Shown: piece by piece, positions 50,638-60,014 of the stretch
Position numbering within the stretch: the stretch's first letter is position 1
Layout of the letters: each line of letters begins with the position of its first letter
NCBI GenBank assembly: GCA_023252235.1
Contig: JAHEXH010000003.1
Coordinates: 1-64,000, forward strand
Direction: 5' to 3'
Length of the DNA: 64,000 nt
DNA from: Nitrosotalea sp.
GTDB lineage: Archaea; Thermoproteota; Nitrososphaeria; Nitrososphaerales; Nitrosopumilaceae
The notes under the pieces: generated by a model
What the model saw: the letters and a program-made list of their open reading frames with translations, nothing else
The model's database searches: none
What the model was told of the DNA's origin: nothing
Program-made: the position numbers and the translations under genes

Positions 50638-51069
50638 TTATTTTACAATAAGAACTGGTATCTTGGATTCATGAAGTACCCCATTTGAGACACTGCCGAG
50701 GTAAGTAGCATTGGGAGAACTCGTGCCCCGCGAGCCCATTACAATTACATCGAATTTCATTGCATTTGCAAAACCAGAAATTGACTTTACAACGTTAATT
50801 GACGCCGCAACTTTTTCATTGAATTCTATGCCATGTCTTGCTGTGCTATTTCTAGCATCAGTCATAATTTTTTGTGCCTTTTTTACAAAGCCCGCTCTAT
50901 AAGATCTTAATACTTTAGCCATCTTTGGTGAAATGCTTGGCATGAGATAGATTCCAGTTATGGTGCTACCACCCTGTCTTGCAAGAGATATTGCCTCATT
51001 TAGCCCTCTTATGGAATTTAATGAACCATCTAGAGGCACGAGAATTTTTTTGAATCTGTTCTGTAACAA
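50638..51069 (-). CDS. Universal stress protein (UspA family)
   Basis: 143 aa; KILVPLDGSLNSIRGLNEAI, VMGSRGTSSPN...GSVSNGVLHESKIPVLIVK. Confidence 0.93.
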   Translation of the reverse strand: MLQNRFKKILVPLDGSLNSIRGLNEAISLARQGGSTITGIYLMPSISPKMAKVLRSYRAGFVKKAQKIMTDARNSTARHGIEFNEKVAASINVVKSISGFANAMKFDVIVMGSRGTSSPNATYLGSVSNGVLHESKIPVLIVK

Positions 51070-51155
51070 TGATGAATCTTACGGACTCGAATATTTTATA
51101 CCTCTTTTAGATTATCAATGGTGGAAATCTAAAAAAGGTAACAATCTTGCAAGAT

Positions 51156-51878
51156 TTAGATCTTAGTAATCCTTTGGTCACCAGTTGAAAAATTATTCCC
51201 TTCCTTCGATTTTTTTCCGGTCTTCTCCCTTGTAATAACCTGAAGGATGGATTCGGTCAGTCCTGGTCTTCTTGTAGGTGAAAGAAACATTGCAAGATCT
51301 GTAATGGTTATAATTCCGACTACTTTTCCTTGTTGTACTATTGGCAGCTTGTGAATCTTATTCTTGGTCATTAGTTCAGATACTTCTTCCACAGTTTGCC
51401 TTGAAGAGGCATAAATTAGAGGTCGTGAGGCAAACTTTTCCAGAGTTACGTTCTTAACAGAAATATCAAACTTGCCTATTCCTTTTACAATGTCTCTTTC
51501 GGTAATGATGCCAAACGGTTTCCCTTTGGCAGTAACGACTAGACATCCTACTCCTTTTTTAGCCATAAGTACTGATGCATCGTAGACAGTTTTGTGATAT
51601 TCAAGGCTGACAATATTCCTTGTCATGATTTTCTCTACAGGAGTTTTGCTATGTTCAACAAGAACTTCCAATGCCTCTTTCTTTTTCATTTTGTCTATCA
51701 TGCTCTGTACTTGTTTTATGCTCATATCGACTTGATATGATATAGATTCTACTGACAGGTCTGAGTGATGATACAGCGTATCAATGAGATTCTTCTTTCT
51801 TTCCAGATCGGATGGATTACCCTTAGTTACCATGTTCTTGACGATAATTTCTCGCCATATTATTAAAGAACTAGTCAT
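51156..51878 (-). CDS. CBS domain-containing protein
   Basis: 240 aa; two CBS motifs (VGCLVVTAKGKPFGIITERDIV, HKLPIVQQGKVVGIITITDL); start may be at an internal Met (MVTKGNP). Confidence 0.9.
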   Translation of the reverse strand: MTSSLIIWREIIVKNMVTKGNPSDLERKKNLIDTLYHHSDLSVESISYQVDMSIKQVQSMIDKMKKKEALEVLVEHSKTPVEKIMTRNIVSLEYHKTVYDASVLMAKKGVGCLVVTAKGKPFGIITERDIVKGIGKFDISVKNVTLEKFASRPLIYASSRQTVEEVSELMTKNKIHKLPIVQQGKVVGIITITDLAMFLSPTRRPGLTESILQVITREKTGKKSKEGNNFSTGDQRITKI

Positions 51879-52020
51879 GATTATCAGAATTGGAATCCTA
51901 ACCTCTAACGTTATAGAAAGGCGTTTTTTATTATCTTTTAAAATGAATAATTTCTTAGGTTAATCTGCTGTACAATAATTTCGTTCATCTTTATCAGTAA
52001 TGAAAACCTAAACTTACTTG

Positions 52021-52095
52021 ATGAAAAAGAAAAAAGCAAAGAAAAAGAAAAGACCTTCTGAACGACTGTTTGATTATTCACAACTAGAAGATTGA
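52021..52095 (+). CDS. Possible 24-aa Lys-rich microprotein MKKKKAKKKKRPSERLFDYSQLED
   Basis: Short ATG-to-TGA frame in an intergenic gap, below the ORF-track threshold. Confidence 0.3.
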   Translation: MKKKKAKKKKRPSERLFDYSQLED

Positions 52096-52181
52096 CTTTT
52101 ATAGTTCTCTAAAGACTTTTGAAATTCCGTCACGCCATCTCTAAACGTAGTATTTGATCTTTAACTCAGAATCTGTTTATT

Positions 52182-52289
52182 TCATTCATAATTGTCAAGC
52201 ATTTTCAAACAATAATTACATACTGGATATTCATTATTCTCGTCATATTCAGTTTTGCAACGTTTACAGATTCTTTTTGGCATTTTCAT
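52182..52289 (-). CDS. Possible 35-aa zinc-ribbon microprotein (CxxC...CxxC)
   Basis: Reverse strand translation MKMPKRICKRCKTEYDENNEYPVCNYCLKMLDNYE; below the ORF-track threshold. Confidence 0.6.
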   Translation of the reverse strand: MKMPKRICKRCKTEYDENNEYPVCNYCLKMLDNYE

Positions 52290-52337
52290 TATTAATAATA
52301 TTATCACAGACTAAGAGATAAGATCAGAGGGTAAGAA

Positions 52338-52643
52338 TTATTTTTTTGCCATTTTATTCCAAGCCTCAAAGCCGCCTTCTAGATTTAATGCCTCAAAGCC
52401 ACATTTACAGAGCTCTTCGGCAGCTATGTTTCCCCTATATCCTGCTGAACAATGACAGACAATTTTCTTACCTTTTAGGTCGTCAAGTTTTCCTTGTCTT
52501 GCATTTAGTATAGCAAGCCCGAGAGGAATGTTCATCGAATCCTCAATCTGTCTTCCTGGTATTTCGTCTGGTTCACGAACGTCAATTATGATAAATTCAT
52601 CTTTCTGTTCTTTCAGCTTCTCTGCAGTAATTGATTCTGCCAT
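52338..52643 (-). CDS. Rhodanese-like domain protein
   Basis: 101 aa; IIIDVREPDEIPGRQIEDSMNIPL, KKIVCHCSAGYRG. Confidence 0.92.
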   Translation of the reverse strand: MAESITAEKLKEQKDEFIIIDVREPDEIPGRQIEDSMNIPLGLAILNARQGKLDDLKGKKIVCHCSAGYRGNIAAEELCKCGFEALNLEGGFEAWNKMAKK

Positions 52644-52994
52644 GTTATCTGTTCTTTGATAATGAATTTAAACATAATCGACAACGGGGGTTTTCGAGAG
52701 ATAACAAGATAAAGTGTTACAGGTTCTTCGCAATCTTCTTTGATCTCAGGTATCTCAAAACCTTTAGAAATGTTCTCTATTTTGTGTTATAAAAAATCTA
52801 ATCTGAAATCCATTGATGTCACATATCTCATTAACCCATTCTTGTTCCCTTTCCATAGAATTTATCATCGTGATTTCGTACAGAGAAGAAATTTAATCTA
52901 ATTTACTTGTATTATGAATCAGAATCAAATAGTTATGATTCGGTAAAATACTGGGTATAGTTTCTAAACTTAGAAAAAATTATGGGGAAGAGTT

Positions 52995-53669
52995 TTATCT
53001 TCTACTAGATCTTTCTGATGCTCTTTTCACTATTGGAGTAACAACCAAGCCAAGTGCTGCACCAAATGCAATGTGAGAGACAAATGCTCCAGCCAAGATC
53101 ATCGGGAATAGTTTCTGAGTCTCCTCCATCATCATCTTGTCCATTTGTTCCATCTTCATTTTTTCATTCATTGCTGTATTTTCTTTCATCTCAGAATTTC
53201 CGCTCATAGACGATTTCTCATCCATTGATGCACTATTCATATTATTTTCTGCCATTCCAGTGTTTCCCATTGGCATCATTTTCATCAAATCCATCATATG
53301 TGGAGGAAGAATTGTCATTGCTATTGGTACAAAGATTACTGCAAAAGCAATAACTCCTGTAGATATACCTAGACCAATTCCCTTGCGAAATCCCTGAATC
53401 TGTAATTTTTTGACATTTATGATTGCACCAAATGCTACACCTATTGCAATACTAGTAAGAAAGTGTGCAGTGATTCCAGGATATAATGCGTTTTCATAGG
53501 ACTGACCAGTTATCAGACCCATTATTATGGCAAAACAATTTGCACCCATTCCTATTTGAGTCATAAGAGTGCTCATCATTCCATACATTACTGCACCGCC
53601 TGCAATTCCGCCAACTATTCCTGCTCCAAGTGCAACTTTCTTTGGATATAAGATAGGTTCCATTGTCAT
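52995..53669 (-). CDS. Polytopic membrane protein with Met-rich loop
   Basis: 224 aa; multiple TM segments; MMDLMKMMPMGNTGMAENNMNSASMDEKSSMSGNSEMKENTAMNEKMKMEQMDKMMMEE. Confidence 0.75.
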   Translation of the reverse strand: MTMEPILYPKKVALGAGIVGGIAGGAVMYGMMSTLMTQIGMGANCFAIIMGLITGQSYENALYPGITAHFLTSIAIGVAFGAIINVKKLQIQGFRKGIGLGISTGVIAFAVIFVPIAMTILPPHMMDLMKMMPMGNTGMAENNMNSASMDEKSSMSGNSEMKENTAMNEKMKMEQMDKMMMEETQKLFPMILAGAFVSHIAFGAALGLVVTPIVKRASERSSRR

Positions 53670-54024
53670 TATTTTGAAAAATCGGGCTCATCGCTTAAGA
53701 AGATTTTTCCAGATTATATCCAAATCTCACTTGATCCCATTACAGAATACACACTGCTCTAAATAATTACAATCCAGCTAAAAGGTGGATATAATTTCAG
53801 ATCCATTGATGGGAATTAATCAGTTAGTTCAGTACCCTCAATTGTAGATCAGATCTGGTAAGACCGCAATATTATAGTAAAGATAGAATAAAGAAATTTC
53901 CTAGTTTTTCATTTGAATATGAAATTAATATTTGAAATTAGACTTGTTATTGTATTATAACGGATTGATCTTACTGATAACTTACACCTAATTCTTATTA
54001 ATTATTGATTTTAGCTCGATATGA

Positions 54025-55113
54025 TTGAGAAAAATATTGCTTGTTTTAACTGGATTTATTCTATTTCCACTGTATAATTCCGTATGGGCAATCACTGACC
54101 TTGACACACTTGGTAGTCCGGATGTTGTAATATCATCAAACTCTGGACCGCCTGGAACAGAAATAACTATCACTGTATCGCATATTCCAGACATATCTAA
54201 AACAAGTTATCCGTACCCTGATCTCTACATTTATCTACCATTTTCACAGCCCTTTGGTACTCCTTTAGCAAGTCATTGTGGAGGTCAAGACTGTTTTCCA
54301 ATTTATAGACACGATGATGCACTAAATCACGATTTTGCTGACAGGACTATAACATTTTCATTACCTAGCACAAACAACCCTAAACCTATTTTTCTTAATG
54401 GTATGGAGAATGCCATATGCGATATAGTGATAAATGGCAAAGTTGTTGAACGATTTTCTACTTTGTGTAATACAAAAGACGAACCTCAAGGCTCGTATCA
54501 AATCAAACTTGCCTGGGCACTTGAGAGCGACCTTTCACAAACCTATGTTGTAAAGACAATCCCGTTTATTGTGACCCCTGCTGGACTATCTTCATCTTCT
54601 ACTCCTGTTGCAGACAATGGTGATACATTGTTAAAAAAATATCAAAATGGAACCATCAGCCAAGCTAAATTTTATGCTGAGCTCAAATCAAAAGATTGGA
54701 CTGATGAGCAGATAAGACAAGCGCTTGCAGTGATAGGAAAACTTCCACATCAAATGGGTGTTCCAGGTCCTGACAACAAATTGTCTTTTTCTCAAGTCAA
54801 CTCTTCTGTTGATTCTAGTAATACCACAGAGTCTAGTATTAAAAAAATAGAGCCCACACCTCCAGTAATAAAATCTTACATCAATGCTAGTACATCTACC
54901 CTTGAACAAAAACCTGACAATAGTTCTCACACGTCAATACATACAGCAGCATTAACGGTTCAATCCGTACAAACTGATTCAACAATTACACCACCTCAAA
55001 ATAATTTTACTTGGAATGGCATCATAATTGGATTATCTATTTCAGCTGCGGTAATAATGGCTGGTGTTGTAATTTTTGTAAAAACTCAAAGAGGTAAGAC
55101 AAATGCCAGATAA
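54025..55113 (+). CDS. Secreted protein with C-terminal TM anchor and SHOCT-like segment
   Basis: 362 aa; TTG start, signal peptide, LLKKYQNGTISQAKFYAELKSKDWTDEQIRQAL, C-terminal TM. Confidence 0.65.
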   Translation: MRKILLVLTGFILFPLYNSVWAITDLDTLGSPDVVISSNSGPPGTEITITVSHIPDISKTSYPYPDLYIYLPFSQPFGTPLASHCGGQDCFPIYRHDDALNHDFADRTITFSLPSTNNPKPIFLNGMENAICDIVINGKVVERFSTLCNTKDEPQGSYQIKLAWALESDLSQTYVVKTIPFIVTPAGLSSSSTPVADNGDTLLKKYQNGTISQAKFYAELKSKDWTDEQIRQALAVIGKLPHQMGVPGPDNKLSFSQVNSSVDSSNTTESSIKKIEPTPPVIKSYINASTSTLEQKPDNSSHTSIHTAALTVQSVQTDSTITPPQNNFTWNGIIIGLSISAAVIMAGVVIFVKTQRGKTNAR

Positions 55114-55786
55114 ATTATGTAGAACATGTGGAGGAGACCTCATCAAATGGTCTACCTGCACTGAATGCAGAAAAATCACACAAAGAATATGCACAATATG
55201 CAACGCGAAAACATTGGAAGATTTTCATCTTCATCATATCTCCATGGTACAATATTCGATGTTAGAGACAAAAAATACGCTTGCTACCGTTCAGAATTAT
55301 CATGATGTATCAGATGTACAAAAACCTCGAAAAAGTCGTCGTGATAAGAGGCACTTGAGTGTCATACCTGTTGTATTTGGCATTGTGGTGGGAATGATTG
55401 TTTTAGGCATGTCTGGTGTAACTTATCTCAAGTCTTCTTACAATCACGAGTCAACTACTCCTCTTGTAATCACATCGTCTGAGATGCCACAAGTGTTTCA
55501 AATGGTACAGGAAACAAATCCTGTAGATGTGTCACATTCTAGTAATGATGTAAAACCTACCTATAGCAACTGTCTTGGAATTGCAAATGGTGTTGATTTG
55601 ACAGTTACATGTCCTACCGAATATGGTTACGTCTACAAGGCAGTCATAGAAATACCGGCTGAATTAATTTCTCAATTTGAGAATAAAGTATTTAGCTTGA
55701 GAAACATATCCATAACAGAACATGTGGATTCCATATCCATACAATATGAAAAAAGAATGTATGAATCTAAATTTTTTCTAGGTTAG
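55103..55786 (+). CDS. Zinc-ribbon N-terminal, single-TM protein
   Basis: 227 aa; CRTCGG...CTEC...CTIC then TM VVFGIVVGMIVLGMSGVTYL; overlaps the preceding gene by 11 nt. Confidence 0.65.
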   Translation: MPDKLCRTCGGDLIKWSTCTECRKITQRICTICNAKTLEDFHLHHISMVQYSMLETKNTLATVQNYHDVSDVQKPRKSRRDKRHLSVIPVVFGIVVGMIVLGMSGVTYLKSSYNHESTTPLVITSSEMPQVFQMVQETNPVDVSHSSNDVKPTYSNCLGIANGVDLTVTCPTEYGYVYKAVIEIPAELISQFENKVFSLRNISITEHVDSISIQYEKRMYESKFFLG

Positions 55787-55859
55787 TTCTACGCCATTTA
55801 GGGGAATCACTAGTCAGTTTAGTTCTCTTTAAAAAATAAATAAAAAAAGAATAAAGATT

Positions 55860-56195
55860 TTAGAAAATCTTACTTACTTCCATTTTGTTTTTTGCATACA
55901 TTACTAACCAATTATCGACTTGGTATCTGTAATCACCTTCTTGAAAACCAATGTGTATTTTCATTCCATTAGTTTTGTAAAAGGTTACTTCACACTGCTT
56001 ACTTCTAAGTCGAAGTACTTGATTCTCTGTTGGTGCCCATTCTCCAATCGGATTCCATTCTATTGCAACAACTGTGTCCAAGTTGCATCTGATTAGCTTA
56101 TAACCAGAGGGACACGTTATTCCAGTATTTTCTTTTGTTGGAGAAAGAAGCAACCCCTTATCCTTTAGTTCTCGCATTCCTTCTAATGTTTCCAT
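55860..56195 (-). CDS. Hypothetical protein, 111 aa
   Basis: Open frame, no competing ORF. Confidence 0.5.
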   Translation of the reverse strand: METLEGMRELKDKGLLLSPTKENTGITCPSGYKLIRCNLDTVVAIEWNPIGEWAPTENQVLRLRSKQCEVTFYKTNGMKIHIGFQEGDYRYQVDNWLVMYAKNKMEVSKIF

Positions 56196-56270
56196 GTCAA
56201 TTAGTTTACCATTTTTTATATTAGTCTCGCGGATATTTTTGTCAGTTTTATGGACAGATTTGTCAATGGA

Positions 56271-56618
56271 TCAAAATTCAGAAATCAGTGCTGCGAATTC
56301 TCTTCCTTTACTTGTAAGTATTATGCCAACTTTACCTTCTTCAATCACTGACTCAACAAGGTATTTTTTCTCAAGCCAATCTAGATGTTTTAAGAGTCTA
56401 GTATACTGAATATTGGCTTCTTGTGATAAGCTAGTCTTTTTTATGCAATTTTTCTCCAGCATTACATGTATGATGCGTGATAGTATTTTCAAACTGGGTT
56501 TAAATTTAATTTTAATTTCTGCACTATATTCCAAATTTTGGTTAGAAGCTGTACGGTACAACAGATTATGTACCGGACATTTTCTATTTAAGGGATCCGT
56601 ATGTATGATGCCATACAC
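56271..56618 (-). CDS. Winged-helix DNA-binding protein (ArnR1-like)
   Basis: 115 aa; LSQEANIQYTRLLKHLDWLEKKYLVES...GIILTSKGREF. Confidence 0.7.
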   Translation of the reverse strand: MYGIIHTDPLNRKCPVHNLLYRTASNQNLEYSAEIKIKFKPSLKILSRIIHVMLEKNCIKKTSLSQEANIQYTRLLKHLDWLEKKYLVESVIEEGKVGIILTSKGREFAALISEF

Positions 56619-56899
56619 TACTGGAAAACTATAGAAAATATTTCTATTAAATACTACAGGATGGGATCAGTTCGGTAAGACTCATACCATTACAAGAATA
56701 ATTTTCAGGATCATTTAGGGGAATTGTTAGTTGGTTTAATGTTCCTCTTTGACGTAGATGATTGATTTTAGTTCGAGTTTGGGGTCTAAGTGCCGATATA
56801 GGTTCGATTTTGAGATTTATTTCTATCATTTTGCCTGGTTGAGACAATGTCAAACTATCGATAAATAACTAAAGTAAGGGAATTAAACTAAAAGGTGAA

Positions 56900-56972
56900 G
56901 GCCCTTGAGGGGAATCGAACCCCTGTCCGGGGATCCACAGTCCCCTATACTCGCCACTGTACTACAAGGGCC
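56900..56972 (-). tRNA. tRNA-His (anticodon GTG)
   Basis: Reverse complement GGCCCTTG...GGGGA-CTGTGGA-TCCCC...AGGGG-TTCGATT-CCCCT-CAAGGGCC. Confidence 0.93.
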
Positions 56973-57075
56973 ACATAAGGAAAATCTTTGTCAATCCAGT
57001 ATTAATCTTAACTCAACGAGTCAGAATCTAGCTTTTAGTATATCAGACGTTTATTTTTACTGTAATCAGGGAATT

Positions 57076-58128
57076 TTATGGGTTAATAATTCCTCTACCG
57101 ATTATTTTTCCTTCTTTTAGCATTGTTAATGCTTCTGTTGCCTGATTGAGTTTGAACTTGTTTGAGATCATTGGTTTGATTACTCCTCTGCTAGCAAGGG
57201 AAATCAATTCAATCATATCATTCATAGAACCAGTATATGATCCCATCAACTTGTATGCCCTAGTAGGCATAGTTACAAGATTTAGCTGCAAAGAACCACC
57301 AAATAGTCCTACAAGAACAACACGTGCTCTGCGTCTTAGTATTTGCATATCAGTCTCTACGGACTTTGTAGCGTTAACAAAGTCGATTACGGCATCAGCA
57401 CCCAAGTTACCTGTTAATTCCATTATAGCTTTTACAGGATCTTCCTTGGAGGAATTAATTACAATATCTGCACCACTCTGTTTTGCCACTTTTAATTTAT
57501 CATCATTAACATCTAGTGAAATTATTCTTGCACCGCTAATTGCTTTAGCCAATTGAATTCCCATCAATCCAAGTCCTCCAGCACCAACAATCACTACATT
57601 GTCATTTGGATTTAGTTGAGCAGTCTTAATTGCACCATAAGCTGTAAGTGCAGAACATGACAAAGGTGCACATACATCGGTTTCCATATCATTTATTTTT
57701 GCAAGATATTTGTAACTTGGAACGAGAACATATTCTGCATAACCACCATCATTGTAAACACCCAGAGATCTTGGCTTGTCACAAAGATTTTCCTCACCTA
57801 CTCTGCAAGCTGGACACAAACCTTCACCTATCCAAGGAAAGACTAGAACCTTCTCATTTTTTGTAAATCCTTCTACTTCATCACCCATGCTCTCTACTAC
57901 TCCTGCTACTTCATGTCCAGGAGTCAATGGATATTTTACACCCCTATCAGTTGTTTTCATGAATGAACCTGCAGGTCCCTCATATCCACCATCCCAGAGG
58001 TGTATATCACTATGACATACACCGGCAGATTCTACTTTGATGAGAACTTGTGATCCTTTAGGTTTTGGAGTTTCAAGAGATTGAATTTCTAGAGGTTCTT
58101 TTACTTTAATTATTCTAGCAGCATTCAT
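57076..58128 (-). CDS. Zinc-dependent alcohol dehydrogenase (MDR superfamily)
   Basis: 350 aa; GVCHSDIHLWDG, GHEVAGVVESMG, structural-zinc CPACRVGEENLC, GAGGLGLMGIQ. Confidence 0.93.
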   Translation of the reverse strand: MNAARIIKVKEPLEIQSLETPKPKGSQVLIKVESAGVCHSDIHLWDGGYEGPAGSFMKTTDRGVKYPLTPGHEVAGVVESMGDEVEGFTKNEKVLVFPWIGEGLCPACRVGEENLCDKPRSLGVYNDGGYAEYVLVPSYKYLAKINDMETDVCAPLSCSALTAYGAIKTAQLNPNDNVVIVGAGGLGLMGIQLAKAISGARIISLDVNDDKLKVAKQSGADIVINSSKEDPVKAIMELTGNLGADAVIDFVNATKSVETDMQILRRRARVVLVGLFGGSLQLNLVTMPTRAYKLMGSYTGSMNDMIELISLASRGVIKPMISNKFKLNQATEALTMLKEGKIIGRGIINP

Positions 58129-58292
58129 GCTGTGCGTTATCAGTATGTAATATAAGATAGTTTTGTGAGAAATGTCGTATAATCAATAACTAATCTATGA
58201 TATTCATATTTTGAAATTTGCTAAAAGTTAGCAGACATCCCTTCTGAAAATCATGCGTAAGTTTATTAGCAACAAAAAAACAATCCGGACTC

Positions 58293-58421
58293 ATGAAGTT
58301 CAGATGGTGGTATGTTGCCATGGGAATATCAGCAGCACTAGTCTTTGGGAGTATGTTATACCTAGGCACTATATTGTGTGTTCCAATGTCAAATAATCCA
58401 TGTGTGTCACTTTGGAAATAA
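58293..58421 (+). CDS. Possible 42-aa single-TM microprotein
   Basis: MKFRWWYVAMGISAALVFGSMLYLGTILCVPMSNNPCVSLWK; ATG-to-TAA frame in an intergenic gap. Confidence 0.5.
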   Translation: MKFRWWYVAMGISAALVFGSMLYLGTILCVPMSNNPCVSLWK

Positions 58422-58462
58422 CACGCCTTAGATTTAATTAAAACCGTCGCTAAAAATCGGGC

Positions 58463-59491
58463 ATGAGTTGTTCTGGGGAAACAGTTGAAGTTTCAGATGA
58501 TTTTATCCAGATCAAGCCAATGATTCTCAATCAGCTAAAGAAAGCAAAGTACGGAGTCTCAGATCATGGAACTGTAGAATTATGTCATTGGACAAAAAAA
58601 TCATTCAAAGATGACGGTCAGTGTTACAAGCACAAGTTCTATGGAATTTCAACTCACAGATGTATGGAATTCTCACCAGCCGGAATGTTTTGTGAAAATA
58701 GATGCGTTTACTGCTGGAGACCAATGGAGTTTTACAGCTCTTTGGAGATGCCATCTGATAAAGTTGCACCTCCTGAGTTAATCATGTCTAATCTGATGGA
58801 GGAGCGCAAAAAGTTGATCATGGGTCATTACGGAGATCCAAAAAGCAACAAAGAAAAACTAGACGAGTCACTCCTTCCTAGCCATTACGCCATTTCACTA
58901 TCAGGAGAACCTACCATGTATCCGCAATTGCCTGAACTTATCAAATATCTAAAGAAACTCCCTGCTACAAAATCAATATTCCTTGTAACTAACGGTCAAG
59001 AACCGGAAATGTTGCAAAGACTCAGAGATGAAGATGCATTACCAACACAATTGTATCTTTCAACAAATGCCCCAAATGCAGAAATATTTAGCCTAGTAAA
59101 CAGACCAAAATACAAAGATGCTTGGGATAGATGGAATACAAGTCTTGAATTACTTGCAGAACTTGATACAAGAACAGTATTACGATTTACTTTGATTAAA
59201 GACTACAATGTTGATGAAAAATTAATTCCAGAATATGTAAAGTTGATAAATCACGCTAATGCGCATTTCATAGAATTAAAATCATACATGCATGTTGGCA
59301 GATCAAGAAATAGGTTAGAATATTCAAACTCCCCAGACATGTTAGAAATAAGATATTTTTCAAATCAACTTGTAAAACAAAGTGGAGTGTATTCAATCAT
59401 GGATGAAAGTGAAATGTCAAGAATTGTTGTTCTTCAGAATCAGAAAAGATTCATTGATCGTGTAATTTCCTCTTATTCAAATACCAATTAG
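58463..59491 (+). CDS. taw1: 4-demethylwyosine synthase TYW1 (radical SAM)
   Basis: 342 aa; CMEFSPAGMFCENRCVYCWRP, AISLSGEPTMYPQL. Confidence 0.93.
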   Translation: MSCSGETVEVSDDFIQIKPMILNQLKKAKYGVSDHGTVELCHWTKKSFKDDGQCYKHKFYGISTHRCMEFSPAGMFCENRCVYCWRPMEFYSSLEMPSDKVAPPELIMSNLMEERKKLIMGHYGDPKSNKEKLDESLLPSHYAISLSGEPTMYPQLPELIKYLKKLPATKSIFLVTNGQEPEMLQRLRDEDALPTQLYLSTNAPNAEIFSLVNRPKYKDAWDRWNTSLELLAELDTRTVLRFTLIKDYNVDEKLIPEYVKLINHANAHFIELKSYMHVGRSRNRLEYSNSPDMLEIRYFSNQLVKQSGVYSIMDESEMSRIVVLQNQKRFIDRVISSYSNTN

Positions 59492-60014
59492 CAAATTTCT
59501 TCAATGCAAGATATCTGTGGGATATTTGATTTTTTTCCACAAGCTGAGAATAGGATTGGTTTTTTCCATGAGGAATAAAGATAGGATCAAATCCCCATTT
59601 CACACCTTGTTCTTTTTTTGATATTGTTCCCTCCACGTTTGCACTAAAAAGGTGCACATCACCATCTCTTTCACAATATGCTATAATTGATCGGAATAAT
59701 GCATTCCTAGGACGTGATACTAATCGTAAGAGTCCTTTGTTGCCAATCGTATTAAACACAAATGATGAGTACGGTCCAGGAAAACCATTCAATGATTTTA
59801 TGAAAAGACCATCATCTTCTACAATCACAGGTTTTGAACAAATGGAAAATGCATGTATGGCTTTATGTCTTGCAATTTCTTCTAAATTGTCTGCTTGAAT
59901 TTCTTGAAGAGTAGATTTTAGAAATTTCATTTTTAATCCAAATTTGGATGTTATATTTTTTGCCTCCTCAAATTTATTCTTGTTTGAGCTGGCAAAGAAT
60001 AAACTAGACGACAT
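59451..60014 (-). CDS. rdgB: XTP/dITP diphosphatase (RdgB/HAM1)
   Basis: 187 aa; FFASSNKNKFEEAKNI, VEDDGLFIKSLNGFPGPYSSFV. Confidence 0.92.
   Translation of the reverse strand: MSSSLFFASSNKNKFEEAKNITSKFGLKMKFLKSTLQEIQADNLEEIARHKAIHAFSICSKPVIVEDDGLFIKSLNGFPGPYSSFVFNTIGNKGLLRLVSRPRNALFRSIIAYCERDGDVHLFSANVEGTISKKEQGVKWGFDPIFIPHGKNQSYSQLVEKNQISHRYLALKKFANWYLNKRKLHDQ

Noticed and set aside
56647-56853. 68-aa minus-strand ORF upstream of tRNA-His
   Set aside because: Covers the degenerate intergenic repeats; no conserved motif.
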